From the NCBI GenBank assembly GCA_012845835.1, contig JABAKD010000020.1, positions 13,568,268 through 13,632,267 on the forward strand: a stretch of DNA of 64,000 nucleotides, read 5' to 3'. The first letter of the stretch is position 1. Every line of letters begins with the position of its first letter. The notes under the pieces were generated by a model. That model saw only the letters and a program-made list of their open reading frames with translations, ran no database searches and was not told the origin of the DNA. The translations under genes were made by a program, and so were the position numbers. Below are positions 31,801 through 43,032 of this stretch, in pieces. Source of the stretch: Undaria pinnatifida (taxonomy: Eukaryota; Sar; Phaeophyceae; Laminariales; Alariaceae).

Positions 31801-34311
31801 GTTCGTGGTGGTACTGTTGTTGGTCTAGTATTGTTGTTGCTGCTTTGTTGCTGTTAGTGTCGATGTTGGTGTAGTATTGTTGGTGTCGCTGTTGTCGTCG
31901 TTGCTTTTGTCGTTGATGTTCATGGGTGCTTGCTCGATTAATCGGTCGATCGGGTCGGACCGAGTCATACGCAAATAGATGCCTTTGTTTGCGCTTCATG
32001 GCTGTATATATGCTCCCCAAGCAGCCAGGCTGGAAGGACAGCGACAACAGCGCTCGCCTTTACCCCGCATTTGCGCGGAAAGCGGCAAAGCAAAAACAGC
32101 AACAAAGTTTGTTGTCTCAAGACACAAGGTCGTGTCATTGATGAGTTTTTCTTCGTACGGCGCGAACCTTTTGGCAGCAGGCACGAGCGGCTTCGTCGAT
32201 TGGGTGTTCCGGTAGTATATAAGGAGAAAAATGAGGCTGACGGCCAGGAATGGAGGCGGGGGGGCTCGTTTGGACTTTTTGTTTATTGTTTATGTTGTAG
32301 AGCGGGGCGCGCTGCTTGACCTGCTGTCGAGCCGGATCAGACATGCGACGGCGACGAACCCTCCCCCCCACCCCCCTCCCTACCCCATCGCCAACACCAC
32401 AAAAACGACCTTCAGCGGTGGCGCAAGCTAACACCGTGCTCCTCGCGCGGCTGTCGTTACTCTTTTTAACTAGCGGCATCATCGGCGAGCGTCAAGATCA
32501 AGACCACCGTGGGGAGCGTTACAGGCCGGTGAGAGCCCCCCCCCCCCCCCCCCTCCCCCCCCACGCCCGCCCGCCCGCCCACCCCGCCCCCGGCACAAGA
32601 GTTTGCGATCCATGCTGGATCTTGTGCATGCAAACGTATAACATTCGCCCTAGGAAAAGGAGCTGTAAAGGGCTGAGAACGGGTGGAAACAATTAGTGTG
32701 GAAGTAGACAAGAGGTGACATATTGTGTACTCACTCACGGGCTCTCTAATAGCTAGAACGAGTCGCTCGCAACGAGATCACGAAGAGAGCCAAACTGAGG
32801 CGGAAGAGAGATGGATGCGACACATACTGCGGCAAAAGGTGTGTACCTTGTTTTGTCTCAAGGTGGTTACTTGAGGAAACCCGGAAGTGCTACATACCCG
32901 ATGAATACACCCATGCCCTAGTACTAAAAGAAATCAATGTACCAAAAAAAAGAAATGGCAACATACCGACGATTTTGGGTTAAGGAGCCCTGCCGTTCAG
33001 AAAACAAAATTGGCAAGAAGTGGCATACCTTAGTACCCTTTTTTTTTTTCTTCTTTTTTTTTCCCCTTGCACCCTTCTACTTTCCAGCTTCTGGACAAGC
33101 CGTGGTCACTGGGGTCGTCCCTTTTCCCCCCCGGTTCTTGCCTTCATTTTTTATCGCGCATAGGGTTCAGCAATCCCACTGCTCGTCGATTTTTCATCGA
33201 GTGTTGCTAACTCACGCTCTCGCGCTTTCCGCAAGTCAATTTGTGCACAAGAAAAAGTCCCCACGAATTTATACGAGTATGCACTGCGGGAGATTTGAAC
33301 TCACGAAACTGACCTATACCAGGCTCGAGGATAAGCTGATACGCCACCGGGACGACATCTATCGCTGCTTGTGTCTTTTGCAATTTCATTTATATGAAGG
33401 CCTACCGTGCCCCCTCGCCCTCCCCCCACAAACATGTACCAAAAAGACATGGCATGGTACCTTAAGGGCTGACTCCTTTGAGCCGACGCCTTACATTGCG
33501 CGCGTGATATACGTGGTACGTAGCGTCCAATGCCCCCCCTCCTGCCCTTCCCTCCCCCCCCCTCCCCTTCCTCCCCAGTGTGGCCGATGCCCTAGAGGGA
33601 GACCCTCAGGGCATGTCCGGACCCTACGGTCAACCTCCTCAGGACGACTACTACGGCGGCGGGGGTGGCGGGGGTGAGGTAGCGGGGTCGGGAGCGGGGG
33701 GTGGACAGCGCGACCCGCGGTCCTGGCAAGCGGGGCCCCATGGCGGGTACGGAGGCGTTTATCAAGGCGGGTCGGACCCCCGGGGAGGGCCTCAAGGCGT
33801 CCCTCCCCAACAGCAGCAGCAGCAGGGTAGGGGTGCCGATGGCCGGTATCCGGAGCAACAGGGCGGGGGGTTTGGGTCAGCCGGCGGCTATGATGGCGGC
33901 GGCGCAAGAGGGGGACCGGGTGGATACCCTGGTGGTTCTCAATTCCGAGAACAGCAGGGTGGGGCACCATCGGGTGGTCGCGGTGCGGGGGTCTTCCCTG
34001 GCTCGCAGCAACAGCAGCCGCCGCAACAGCAAGGGCAGCAGCAGCAGCGGGGTTTCTCATCGCCAGGCGGCGGTGGGCCGCCGGGTCAAGGGACAGCCGG
34101 CCGTGGTGGTGGTGGTAGAGGTCAGGGCGGTATGCAAGGGCGGGGTCAGGGTCCGGCTCGAGCAGGCCCGGGAATACCCTACCCGGGGCAGCCACAGCAA
34201 CAGCAGCAACAGCAGCAGCAACAACAAGGGCAGCCGCAGCAAGGGCAACAGCGCGGAGGCCAGTGGAATAAGGACCAGGGCGCGGATGGGGGGTACTGGG
34301 CGCGTTTCTAG
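25875..34311 (+). CDS. WW-domain protein, Q/G/P-rich with repeated W-G motifs
   Basis: Seven exons with GT..AG borders and fully consistent phases: 25875-26021, 27419-28057, 28714-30309, 30926-31015, 31576-31672, 32474-32528, 33579-34311. They give 1,118 residues ending YWARF-stop. Residues 1-22 form a hydrophobic signal-type leader, and SAFP at 29-32 resembles the stramenopile plastid-import motif around ASAFAP. A Gln/His tract follows (about 41-110). A WW domain lies at 153-182 (LPRGW, W157; YYVYY; W179; P182). Residues 263-794 are Pro/Gly/Gln-rich with PPWGG, PPVWG, PPIWG and NAWGV motifs and a Q9 tract. A short helical Lys/Ala-rich segment (about 816-875) precedes a Gly/Gln-rich tail. WW domains bind Pro-rich ligands, and the protein carries such stretches itself. 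A secreted or plastid site is odd for a WW protein, so the leader exon needs transcript support. No orthologue recognised. Confidence 0.82.
33268..33350 (-). other. tRNA-like sequence with B-box
   Basis: On the minus strand a TGGCGTATCAGC stretch (weak A-box) is followed by GAGTTCAAATCTCC, a perfect Pol III B-box (GWTCRANNC), and a short T-run downstream. A full cloverleaf with a paired acceptor stem could not be drawn, so this is more likely a tRNA-derived relic or SINE head than a working tRNA. It lies in the last intron of the WW gene. Confidence 0.3.
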
Positions 34312-35479
34312 TGTGCGTGTGGGGTTTTTTGACGCACTCCACGATGTTGTCCGAGGGGTTGAGGGGGGGGGGGGGAGCAGGGGTTCGGGTGGGGCGTGGC
34401 GGAGAATGTGACTGCGTGGAGCTACTGACGGTATTCGCAAGCAGTAAATTTTAGAGGTAGATACGTTTGACGTGCAACAGTTGGAGGCGGTAGCAGGTGT
34501 GGTATGGTTGGAATTGACTCCACGAGAAAATTGCGCGCACAGGCACGTGTTTGGGCTGGAGAGCGACAAACAAGCCGGGGTGGATGGCGACTGGTTGGAT
34601 AGGCAGGTGGCACATCCTGCAGTTTTTTTTGGATAGTTGAGAGCAGGTTAGATGGCACATCCAGAAGACCTGAATCACAACAACGACAACCTTGAGCTAC
34701 CAGTACAACAGTACTCACTCATGTTTTATATATGGGGTCAGGGATGAGAAACATAGCATGTAGGCAGACACACGACCAACAAAACCCCAGTGCTCTCTAT
34801 CCATCGTATATGCCACACGCCTCAGGTCGGGACGCTATTGCACAAGAAGTGGTTGCGGTAGGATAACAAGAACGAGTGCTGAGATGCAAAAAGTCTGTCG
34901 AGGATGTTCAAGTGTGATTTTTCGGTCTTGAAAAATATACAGACACCTCAGAGCCATGACATCGAGAAATCGTCGAAACTCATCTTATCAACCTGCGTGT
35001 GAAACTTCGATCGCCCGTGCTATGGGGTTTATTACCCGTGAGGTGTTGTGCCTGTTTCTCTCCCTCGAACGTGTTAGGATGCGTAAACATGAACAAGAAA
35101 AATATCGAGGGGGGTTGATCGTTCTGCGGCCTCCCTCCGCTTTTTTTGCACCCAACGCTACCAAATCCTGGTTCTCCTCACTATCACGCGCGTGCCCTGG
35201 CATGTGGCGTGCAACGAGGCACAGTACTATAGCAAGCACGTCGGGGGCCGTACATCTATGGCCCGCGGTTGCCGAACTACCGTTGTCTCCGCCATGTAGG
35301 CGCCGAGCATCCCACGTGACGATCCTCCTGAAATTTGTTTGGTTTTGCCTGCTTTCGAGTCGCACGTCCCCAGGAAGACCAGTGTCATGTGTATTTCGCT
35401 TTCGAGTCTGCCTGCGCAGAAGTGTGAGTATTACCGTACTGTTGCGAGTCGTACAGCTCCTTCTATTGCCGTCCGAACA
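34312..35479. other. Spacer downstream of the WW gene
   Basis: No splice-consistent exon was found. It includes the likely 3' UTR of the WW gene, a G-run near 34360 and an area with ORFs on both strands at 34956-35816 that overlaps repeat family C. Nothing was recognised in either translation. Confidence 0.4.
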
Positions 35480-35720
35480 GAACAAGGCTACGGTGAGGGG
35501 GCGGGGGGGGGGGCGATTTTCACGCCCGGATTTGAGCCACTCGCACGACGAGTCACTCCGTACCTCACTCAGTACTGGCGAAAATATTGTAGGCGATTGT
35601 TTTTCGCGCAGCATCGTAGCTTGCCATTCCATTACGGATTCCAATCGCAAAATGAAAACATTGCGAAAGGATTTAGACCGCAAAAGGAACAGGGAGGTCA
35701 CTTGCGCGAGTGAGCCCGAC
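35480..35720 (+). repeat. Dispersed repeat family C, copy 2
   Basis: Diverged copy of 2876-3110, colinear through GGATTTGAGCCACT, GTACCTC, GCGCAGCATCGTAGCT and TACGGATTC. It is followed closely by a partial family B copy and then an M1 MITE. Confidence 0.6.
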
Positions 35721-35818
35721 GCACTGAAAAACGATTACGCAAAATGTGACCCCCCATCGTGGGGGCCACAGCGGAAAACAAAAACAAAAAACTCAATTGC
35801 TCGCTGTCATCCATAAGC

Positions 35819-36030
35819 AAGAAAGGAGGCACAAGGTGCCGAAGTCCGTCTTGCGAGCGCGGTTCTTGGAAGGATGCCGTTCACCCTTCATACGACTCGC
35901 CGAAGACATCGCGCGGCGTTTCGCGCTTGGTGCAAGCCATGTCTGCCTGGTTGGTGAAAATCGGACGTGCTCCGTCCCGGCATAGTAGGGATGCGAGGGT
36001 CTACGGTCACACGACTACGGCCACGCACAA
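35819..36030 (+). repeat. Dispersed repeat family B, partial copy 3
   Basis: Matches the 3' half of the family B unit at 4700-4908 (GGATGC..TTCA..CGACTCGCCGA, TTTCGCGCTTGGTGCAA, CCCGGCATAGTAGGGATGCG). The 5' half is absent. It runs directly into the M1 MITE at 36034. Confidence 0.7.
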
Positions 36031-36033
36031 GAT

Positions 36034-36383
36034 GCATGCTACGGTAGAGGTAGCAGTTTTCGTCTGAAACGGTTTCTGAATGACGGGGTTCCTTGACCCC
36101 TTTAGAGCCCCCGAACCCCTCCCTATACTAAATCCAAGTAATTTTGTCCCCAAAACGGGTTTCCAGTTGTAAAGGGGTTAACCTGGGCAAAATCGTCGGA
36201 AATATATTTTTTTTATTTTTTTTGCATGATTCTCGTTGTGCACCTAGGCCAGGGGTTTTTTCATCCGGTCAGGAGTTTTCATTTATATATCTAAATCAGT
36301 TTTTGGGAGAGGTCTTGAGCTCCCAAATCGAGGAATCTGGCTTGAGAGGAAAAAAGGGGCGAACCTCTATCGTAGCACGCGTC
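36034..36383. mobile_element. MITE family M1, copy 2
   Basis: The left end GCATGCTACGGTAGAGGTAG and right end ACCTCTATCGTAGCACGCGT form inverted termini. Internal blocks shared with the other copies are GACGGGGTTCCTT, AAAATCGTCGGAAATA, CACCTAGGCCA, TCATCCGGT and GAGCTCCCAAAT. A TTAA-flanked mini-element interrupts it at 36097-36177. Confidence 0.85.
36097..36177. mobile_element. 81-bp TTAA mini-element nested in MITE M1
   Basis: Starts CCCCTTTAGAGCCCCCGAAC and ends GTTGTAAAGGGG, giving short imperfect inverted ends. It is flanked by TTGA (mutated) on the left and TTAA on the right. The same position in M1 copies 1 and 3 reads CTCCTTAACC without an insert, so those are empty sites. TTAA duplication is the hallmark of piggyBac-type insertion. 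Confidence 0.8.
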
Positions 36384-37305
36384 AAAAAATTAGTACACTC
36401 CCCCCCTTACCGAAGCCACGGTCAGCACACCCCTCGACCTTGACACAGCAAGGATGGGTTGCCTCGAACGACGGCGCCTCCGAAGCAAACGTTGCAGACG
36501 ACATACCGGTACATCGTACACATAGATCACCGTGCAGATAATTTATAGACCTTACATCTGCGGTTGTGAGATGAGATGCATGTAAAAATAGGGGTAACAC
36601 AGACCCCCAACCCAGGAAACACCAGCTACTCTGTAGATCTTGCAGATGATACCGTTTGGGACCCACCCGACAACATAAAAATCATGCAGATCAAAAATGC
36701 AGATGAGGGATATTAAGCCTGCCCTGAAAGATAAAAGATAACCAAAACGGTATCTGATCTGTACGGTGTGCGAAAACATTGCGCGGTCGCTTATATCCGG
36801 GGTGGCGGGGGTGCACAAAACTCACGGATACATGTTTCAATCGATCATCAGTCAGTCGCCCAGCTATTGTTGGTGGCGGTGGTGTTGGTGTCCGTTGTTG
36901 TTCTCGGATTAGCTGATAGCATGCCAGACTCAAAGCTAGCGCCCTGGAAATAAAAACAACGATAAACGGGGAAAAAAACTACCAGATATTTTACAACAGC
37001 TGATACTCGTACTCCTTCTAGAAAACCTATCGCCCCCCCCCCCCCCCTTGTCCCCCCTCCATCAAAAAGAAACCTAGCAACACAAAAGTGCGAACGGATT
37101 CCGCTTTAAGTTGCACTATTATCAATACAAGTACAGTACAACAACAGTATGTACGTCGTAGCACTATGTATGAATAGTACGAAGATACCTGGTAAGAAAC
37201 TCAAGAACGCCAAAACGCACCACAAAGCAGGGTATACACAACGCACGCCACCGCCCCCGTCCCCGCTCCCTCCTCCCCAGGCGGCGTTGCACACCGCGGG
37301 GCGTT
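36384..37305. other. Convergent intergenic spacer
   Basis: Lies between the 3' ends of the WW gene (plus) and the Ataxin-10 gene (minus). No exon was supported. It has a poly-C run near 37035 and probably the 3' UTR of the Ataxin-10 gene at its right side. Confidence 0.4.
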
Positions 37306-40300
37306 TCACACCGCGGGAATCGGGGGTCGAGGGCGGGGACCGACCCGAAACGTCCCCTGTGCATCGACATGTCCCTCGAGGCCCATGTCGGCCAACGCTT
37401 CGTCCATGCCGGGTGTGCAGCCCTGAGGCTGCAGCGCGGCGATAGACGCCTGGTTGGCAGCGTTACCCTCACAAAGGTTGCGCACCGCCAGAAGTGCGTA
37501 CTCCCTGCTTCCAAAAAGCGGGTTGGCGTGGGTGGGGTCCGGGGGGGTGGGGCGGGGTGGTGGGGTTTGAGGGAGGCGTGCGGAGTTGGGGGGTAGGGTG
37601 GAGGGAAGATGCGGGGACGAAGGCGGGCGGGGTGGAAACGGGGCACACATATCACACATCGCCGGTTTTCATTGAACGAGAGGGGCGGGGCAGGAAAAGG
37701 GGGCGTGGAGAAATTGGACGCATATTTCAGGGGTTTCCCATTGAGCGTGAGGTGGGGGAAACGCAGGAGCGGGAAGGGGGGGGGTGAGGAGGGTCGAAAG
37801 ACGCGTGGCGTGGTGAGGACCAACATGGTATGGGAAATAACAGCCATGGAAGGAGGGGCCCACGGACAAGCGAAGCTATTGACAACAGCCAGTCAACCAG
37901 CCAGCTAGTCCGCCAGCCAGCTGGCCAGTCACAACAACGCAAGCGGTGTCACGACGGCCTGGACGTGTCGCGCTCACACGGCCCCGAAGCACTCCCGTAC
38001 GGCAAACAAACAGGGCGCGACCTCGTGACATACCAGGTACTGGCAGAGACCGAGACGGCCAAACAGCAAAACAGGTAAAAGTCACGCCACGCCGGTAAGC
38101 AGTATCCCCGCGCCTGTGCACCGCCGCCATCTCCCCCGCCAGCCCATCAACTGACGCACGCTTCGATAGAGGCGCAGCTAATTCTTCCGAGGCTCTTCCC
38201 TTGAGGCGCATGCTACGATAAGATAGAGGTAGCCCTTTTTCGTGTGAAATGTTTTCCGAAAGACGGGGCTCCTTAACCCCAAATCGCCGGAAATACGTAG
38301 GCCTTTCTTTTTTGCAATGATTATCGTTGTGTACTTAGCTCATTGAAGTTTTCATCCGGTATATAGCAGTTTCAGTTTTCTCCAAATCAGCTTTCGGTGG
38401 AGAAGTCTTAACCCCTTTAGGGCCCCCGAACCCCTCCCTATACTAAATCCAAGTGATTTTGTCCCCCAAAACGGGTTTCCAGTTGTCAAGGGGTTAAGAA
38501 GCTCCCAAATTGAGAAACCTTAAAGAAAAAAAGTTGTGCACCTCTCTATCGTAACACGCGTCTTGAGGAACTGACTTTGAAAGATGATCAAAGTGCCCCC
38601 TTGCGAGCAATCAGATGGCCTACCGCATAACGAATACAACGGATAATATATTGTTTATCACCTAACGGTATGCCAACAACGATGGTAGGTACTTTGTTAG
38701 TCTAATCGATCTGGTGGTCTACTTTAGGAGCCCCGTCAGTCCCAAATCGGGCAAAAAGTTGCAATAACAAGAATACTCCTGTCGTACGAAGTAGCGCATG
38801 ACCACTTAACAGTGATACATAGCCAGGCAACCGGCCCTCGTTCCTCACCTGAGTAGAGGGTTAGCCCCGTCGACGGCGCAGTGATTGAGCACCAGCGGTA
38901 AGCCTCCCACCTCCCGCACCAAATCCTGCGAAGGTCGGCACCGGAAGCACGCGTTCCCGATCACCTTCAGGAGCTCCACCTTGCGCCCGGCGGGCACATC
39001 GGTCGGCCCCACCCCGCAGTCTACAGCCCCCCCCCCCCCTTGCGCTACCTGAGGCGTTGCTGGTGCTGGTGCTTCCCCCGCCGCCGACGAGCCTCTCCCA
39101 GCGTCGACTCCGGATTTCGGCTCCACCGCGCCCCCACACCTCGATAAGAGCCGTAGGCAAAAAGGGACGAGCCTAGCTTGGGGTGGTGCTGGCGGCGGCG
39201 GCGGGGCTAACTTGCAGGCTCTGGCATTAACGGCGTTCCCGCCACCGTTCGCGGGGGCACACACCGCTTCGGCAGCAGCCTCTTGCCTGCTACTGCTTCT
39301 GCTGCTAATTTCCACCTTTCTAATTGTATCCACCGCTGCCTCCTCTGCCACCGCCGCCTCCACCACTTCCGCCTCTGACTCCACCACCTTCGCCTCCGCC
39401 GCCGCCGCGCTGAGCCGCGCCTCGTCGGTGCAACTCGCCAAGAGCGCCGACAGTGCCCTGAGTATGGCGGATCGGGCCTCCTCGCGCATGCAACGCCGGG
39501 CCTGCTCCGTCTCTCCGTCGACGACGTAACCATGGCGGCGGCGTTGATCTGTGTTCTCTCCTCGCTCCTCCTCAGCCTCTGACGGAGGCGTTTCCGATCG
39601 AACCATCGCCCCCGCCGCTGTTGAGTCCGTCTCAGTGGCCTCCGCCGCGGGTCTCTCTGTTGTGGCTCCGGCGCGAGGGCGTAGGCTCTGGTCGAGCGGC
39701 ATCGCCACGAGGAGGACGGTGAGCCACGACAGGAGGGCGTTGCAGGCGTCTTTTTGCTGGGGACTCGGTTGCTCTCCGCCCGTCACGGCTTCGTCACCTG
39801 GTGGCCGGGAAAGAGGTAACATCGATAGACAGACGGACGGACAGACAGACAGACCCAAACACACAAGCTAAACCTTAAAAACCCGCATATTCAATTGCCC
39901 GAAGGGTATGGTAGACCAAGCCCTTACGTACATACACACGTGATGTGCACGTACTTCACGTACGCACGAGTATGGTATAGCACGACACACGACGTTCATA
40001 TCAAAAACGCAGTAATACACGTACATAGGTATGATAGGTACGCAAGAAGGAAGAGAGGCGTCGTCTCGCGCACAACCACACACCTAAAAAAAAACTCAAA
40101 CGCGTTTCCGGCGCTCACAGGGTGAAAGGTAAAACCGCATAGCGGGCTTAGTTCGCTTTTTTCATGTGCAAAACAACTGTGATCTGACAGGAGCGAGCAG
40201 CCGAGACCGATGTAACCGCTGAAACGCGCAAGGAGGGGCGACACCAGCCGGCGGCAGCAAAAACACAAAACCTAACAAGTTAACGGACCGCATGGTCCAT

Positions 40301-43032
40301 GCAAAAGCACTCGTGCCAGAATTGATCGCATTGCTGAACCAACGGCGACCTCAGGGGCGACGAAAAAAACAAGAAAGATGTGCGCTCGAATTGCGATGCG
40401 CCCTGCAAACGACGTAAGCGTTGAGTCTCCTGCCCCCTGCCGCGCCTTAGGGTCCAACCGACGTGCCGTGAGCCGCCACATAACAAACACATAGTACATG
40501 CAGACAAAAAACGTGCCTTCCCTCCACTCACCCGCTGCGACCTCTGCTAGATTAAGGACGACAAGCTGCTCCGGGGTAACGGGGAAGAAAAAATCCTCTT
40601 CCTCGTCTCTCCCGCAGCCGCCTCCTTCCCTCCCGACTTCATCGCCGCTTAAAACTGGGCTGCATGCACCGCCGCCGCCTTCGCCATCGCCGCCTTCGCC
40701 AATAGTCGATATCGAGACCGCAGTCGCATCTGATGCCCCATCTTCGGCCCGGGCGGGCCGCCCTCCCCCCCGGATGCCCACGTTATCGTAGACGTCGCTC
40801 ACGAGGTTCTCTTGAATGAAGCGGCAGAACAGGAGGTAGAGCCACTCGCCCGCTGGGTCCTCGTCGGGAGCGGCAGCGGTAGCGGTGGCCGCGGCGGTGG
40901 TGTTATTGGCGCTACTGGTGGTGGTGGTGCTGCTGTTGCTGGTGTTGTTGCTGCTGCTGCCGTTGCCGGTGGAGCCCAGGCCAACCTGATCCAGGGTGAC
41001 CGCCGAATTGTGGGGAACGATCTACATACAAGAGGGGGAGGGGTAGCGGGAGAAGGGGGACGAGGAGGAGGAGATCGGGGAGAGGGCACGGGAAGGATCG
41101 ACAAAAAGCGGGCAAGGGGTGAGAAAGTTCGGTTACGGTTACATTAACGGTAACTCCAATGATAGCGGTAGCAGTAATAGCAACGACAAAGGTAACAGCA
41201 ACGGTAACAGTAACAGCAACGATGACAATCACGGCAACGGAAGCGGTGGTAGCGGCAACGGTACCGATGACGGTAGCGGTCACGAGGATGGCCACGAGGA
41301 TGGCCGGGCGGCGGGACGAAACCAAACGAAACAAATCTTTCTCCGTGATATATGCAGTAGTAGTTAACGCCGCTTGTCAGGATCACCTTCATGAGGAGAC
41401 AACAAAACGCCTTGTCCGCCGTCAGCTGTCGGAGCCTATCCAGCCCATCCCCTCCCCCTCCCACCTTACTGCCTCGGCTGCTCTCTGCCACCGACCCTGG
41501 CTCCGCCAGGCAGCAGATGTGAATCAGCGCGATCGAGGGTGAGAGCAGGCGACGGTCCGTCTTGAGGCCGTTCGCAAGCTCCTGCCACGTCACCGCAAAT
41601 TGTGGCGCGCGCGGCAAAACATAATAAATAAAAAAGAAGTAAACAAAACGTTTGTTTACAATATTGTAGACACATAGACACATAACGACGTAAACAAACA
41701 AGCATACATATACAGACAAACAAACAAACAATATGATACAAGAAGCAAACAGGAATGCGTAACATACATTCCCATACACGTATGTACAAGACAGAAAAAC
41801 AAAACGAAAAACATAGCAACAAAAACACACACAAAAAAGGAACACGCGCCTCGTATACACTCGATGCGGCAATGATATGGCAAAAACACAATATATGCCT
41901 CTCGCCGCCTCCCACAACCCCCCCCCCCCACCCCGCTACCCCCTTTTACACTGCACCCACATTTTGTAGGACAAACACATGGAACTACGTCGTCTAAAGA
42001 GGATTTTGGCAGCAGGAACAAAGGGGTAAAAGTTACAAAATCACGCCGCGTACCATCAGCCCCCGCGGGAACCACGCCCCCCACAGCAACGCCTGATTCT
42101 CCTGGCTCCCGACGCAATAGTTGCAGGCGAACTGAACAGCCGCTCGCACGGCAGGCCGGACGTCACAAGCGCCCCCGGCAGGCGACGCCTCTTCCTTTTG
42201 GAACCCTGGGGCGGCGCAGGACGATCCGCACGCGAACGGAGCTTGGTTGACGGCGAACTTGAGCGCCTGCAAGAAGGTTGCGCGTTTGAGTCGTCGTCGT
42301 CAGTGCAGCGGAGGGGAAAAAGGGGCAGCACGGGCAGCACGGGCAGGGGTGGGGGTGCGGGTGGGGATGGGGTGGGGTCGGGGTGGAGGTGGGTTAGTGG
42401 ATGGGGGCTAAGTGGGAAAACCGCCACAGAGCAAAAAAGGGGTGAAAAATCATCTCCACGCTTCGTGTATATGTAGTACAGGGTGCTATAATATGGTATC
42501 AGGTTGTTCTTAATAGTATTCTAGACTAGACAGCAGAGGAAGAGGGCAGCCGCACCACCAACACGGACAACATCAACGTGACGATGCGGCCTGTATTGTA
42601 CTACTGTGATGTTGCGCGCTCTTCTTATTTAGAAGCTTGATCAGGCCACACTTGTCGTTGTTTTGGGGGTCCCGTGTCCCCTGTTACACAAGGGTTCACC
42701 CTTAGAACTCACACGTTTTAGGGGGAAAATACTTGGAATTAGGGTGGGACAAGCTTTGCAGTGCCACAGGGGTTAAGCTTTGGAGCTTACTTGCCGTGCT
42801 TGCCAGCTCTGTCTCGCGCAGGGCCTCGTTGTTGGCTGGACAGCCCGCGCAGGAGTCCCTTAGGAAGGTGAACGCCTGAAAGAGGGCGCGGGTAGCCTCG
42901 GGGGACGCTCGAGTAGGGGCGTCGAAGACAGGGTCTTCGGAATCGTTCGTGGGTGCCGGCAGCGCACTGGTGGCGGCCTTCACCTCGTGGATAAGCCGAG
43001 GGAGAACGCAAGCGTCGTCAAACACACGGCTC
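37306..43032 (-). CDS. ATXN10: Ataxin-10 homologue
   Basis: Exons 5' to 3': 43032-42795, 42266-42054, 41581-41387, 41021-40532, 39797-38849, 37504-37306. Phases agree throughout and give about 761 residues; the 5' end (start codon exon) was not identified. The family identity rests on the C-terminal Ataxin-10 domain: GNACFRCRPSQDLVREVGG and VLNHCAVDGANPLL at the end of one exon join REYALLAVRNLCEGNAANQ in the next. Armadillo-like repeats upstream include FLRDSCAGCPANNEALRE and FACNYCVGSQENQALLW. The fifth exon holds a long Ala/Glu/Ser-rich insert between the armadillo part and the C-terminal domain. This makes the protein much longer than the human protein (about 475 residues). Ataxin-10 proteins are cytosolic armadillo-type scaffolds. 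The first donor shown is best as GC (CG|GCAAGT), since the nearby GT would break the phase. Confidence 0.93.
38207..38562. mobile_element. MITE family M1, copy 3
   Basis: Termini GCATGCTACGATA..AGATAGAGGTAG and CACCTCTCTATCGTAACACG are inverted. Shared internal blocks: GACGGGGCTCCTTAACCCC, AAATCGCCGGAAATA, GATTATCGTTGTG, TCATCCGGT and AAGCTCCCAAATTGAG. It lies in the 37505-38848 intron of the Ataxin-10 gene and carries its own nested TTAA element. Confidence 0.85.
38412..38493. mobile_element. 82-bp TTAA mini-element nested in MITE M1
   Basis: Flanked by TTAA at 38408-38411 and 38494-38497. It starts CCCCTTTAGGGCCCCCGAAC and ends GTTGTCAAGGGG, and is nearly identical to 36097-36177. The insertion point, TCTTAAGCTCC in M1 copy 1 and TCTTGAGCTCC in copy 2, is empty in both sister copies. 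Confidence 0.85.
41125..41290. repeat. GGTAACAGCAAC-type degenerate tract
   Basis: A degenerate array of GGTAAC, AGCAAC and GACGGTAGC units in the 41022-41386 intron of the Ataxin-10 gene. No function seen. Confidence 0.75.

Noticed and set aside
34956-35816. 286-codon plus ORF and 237-codon minus ORF
   Set aside because: They overlap each other and repeat family C; neither has a domain, and the homologous copy at 2876 is not open in the same frame.
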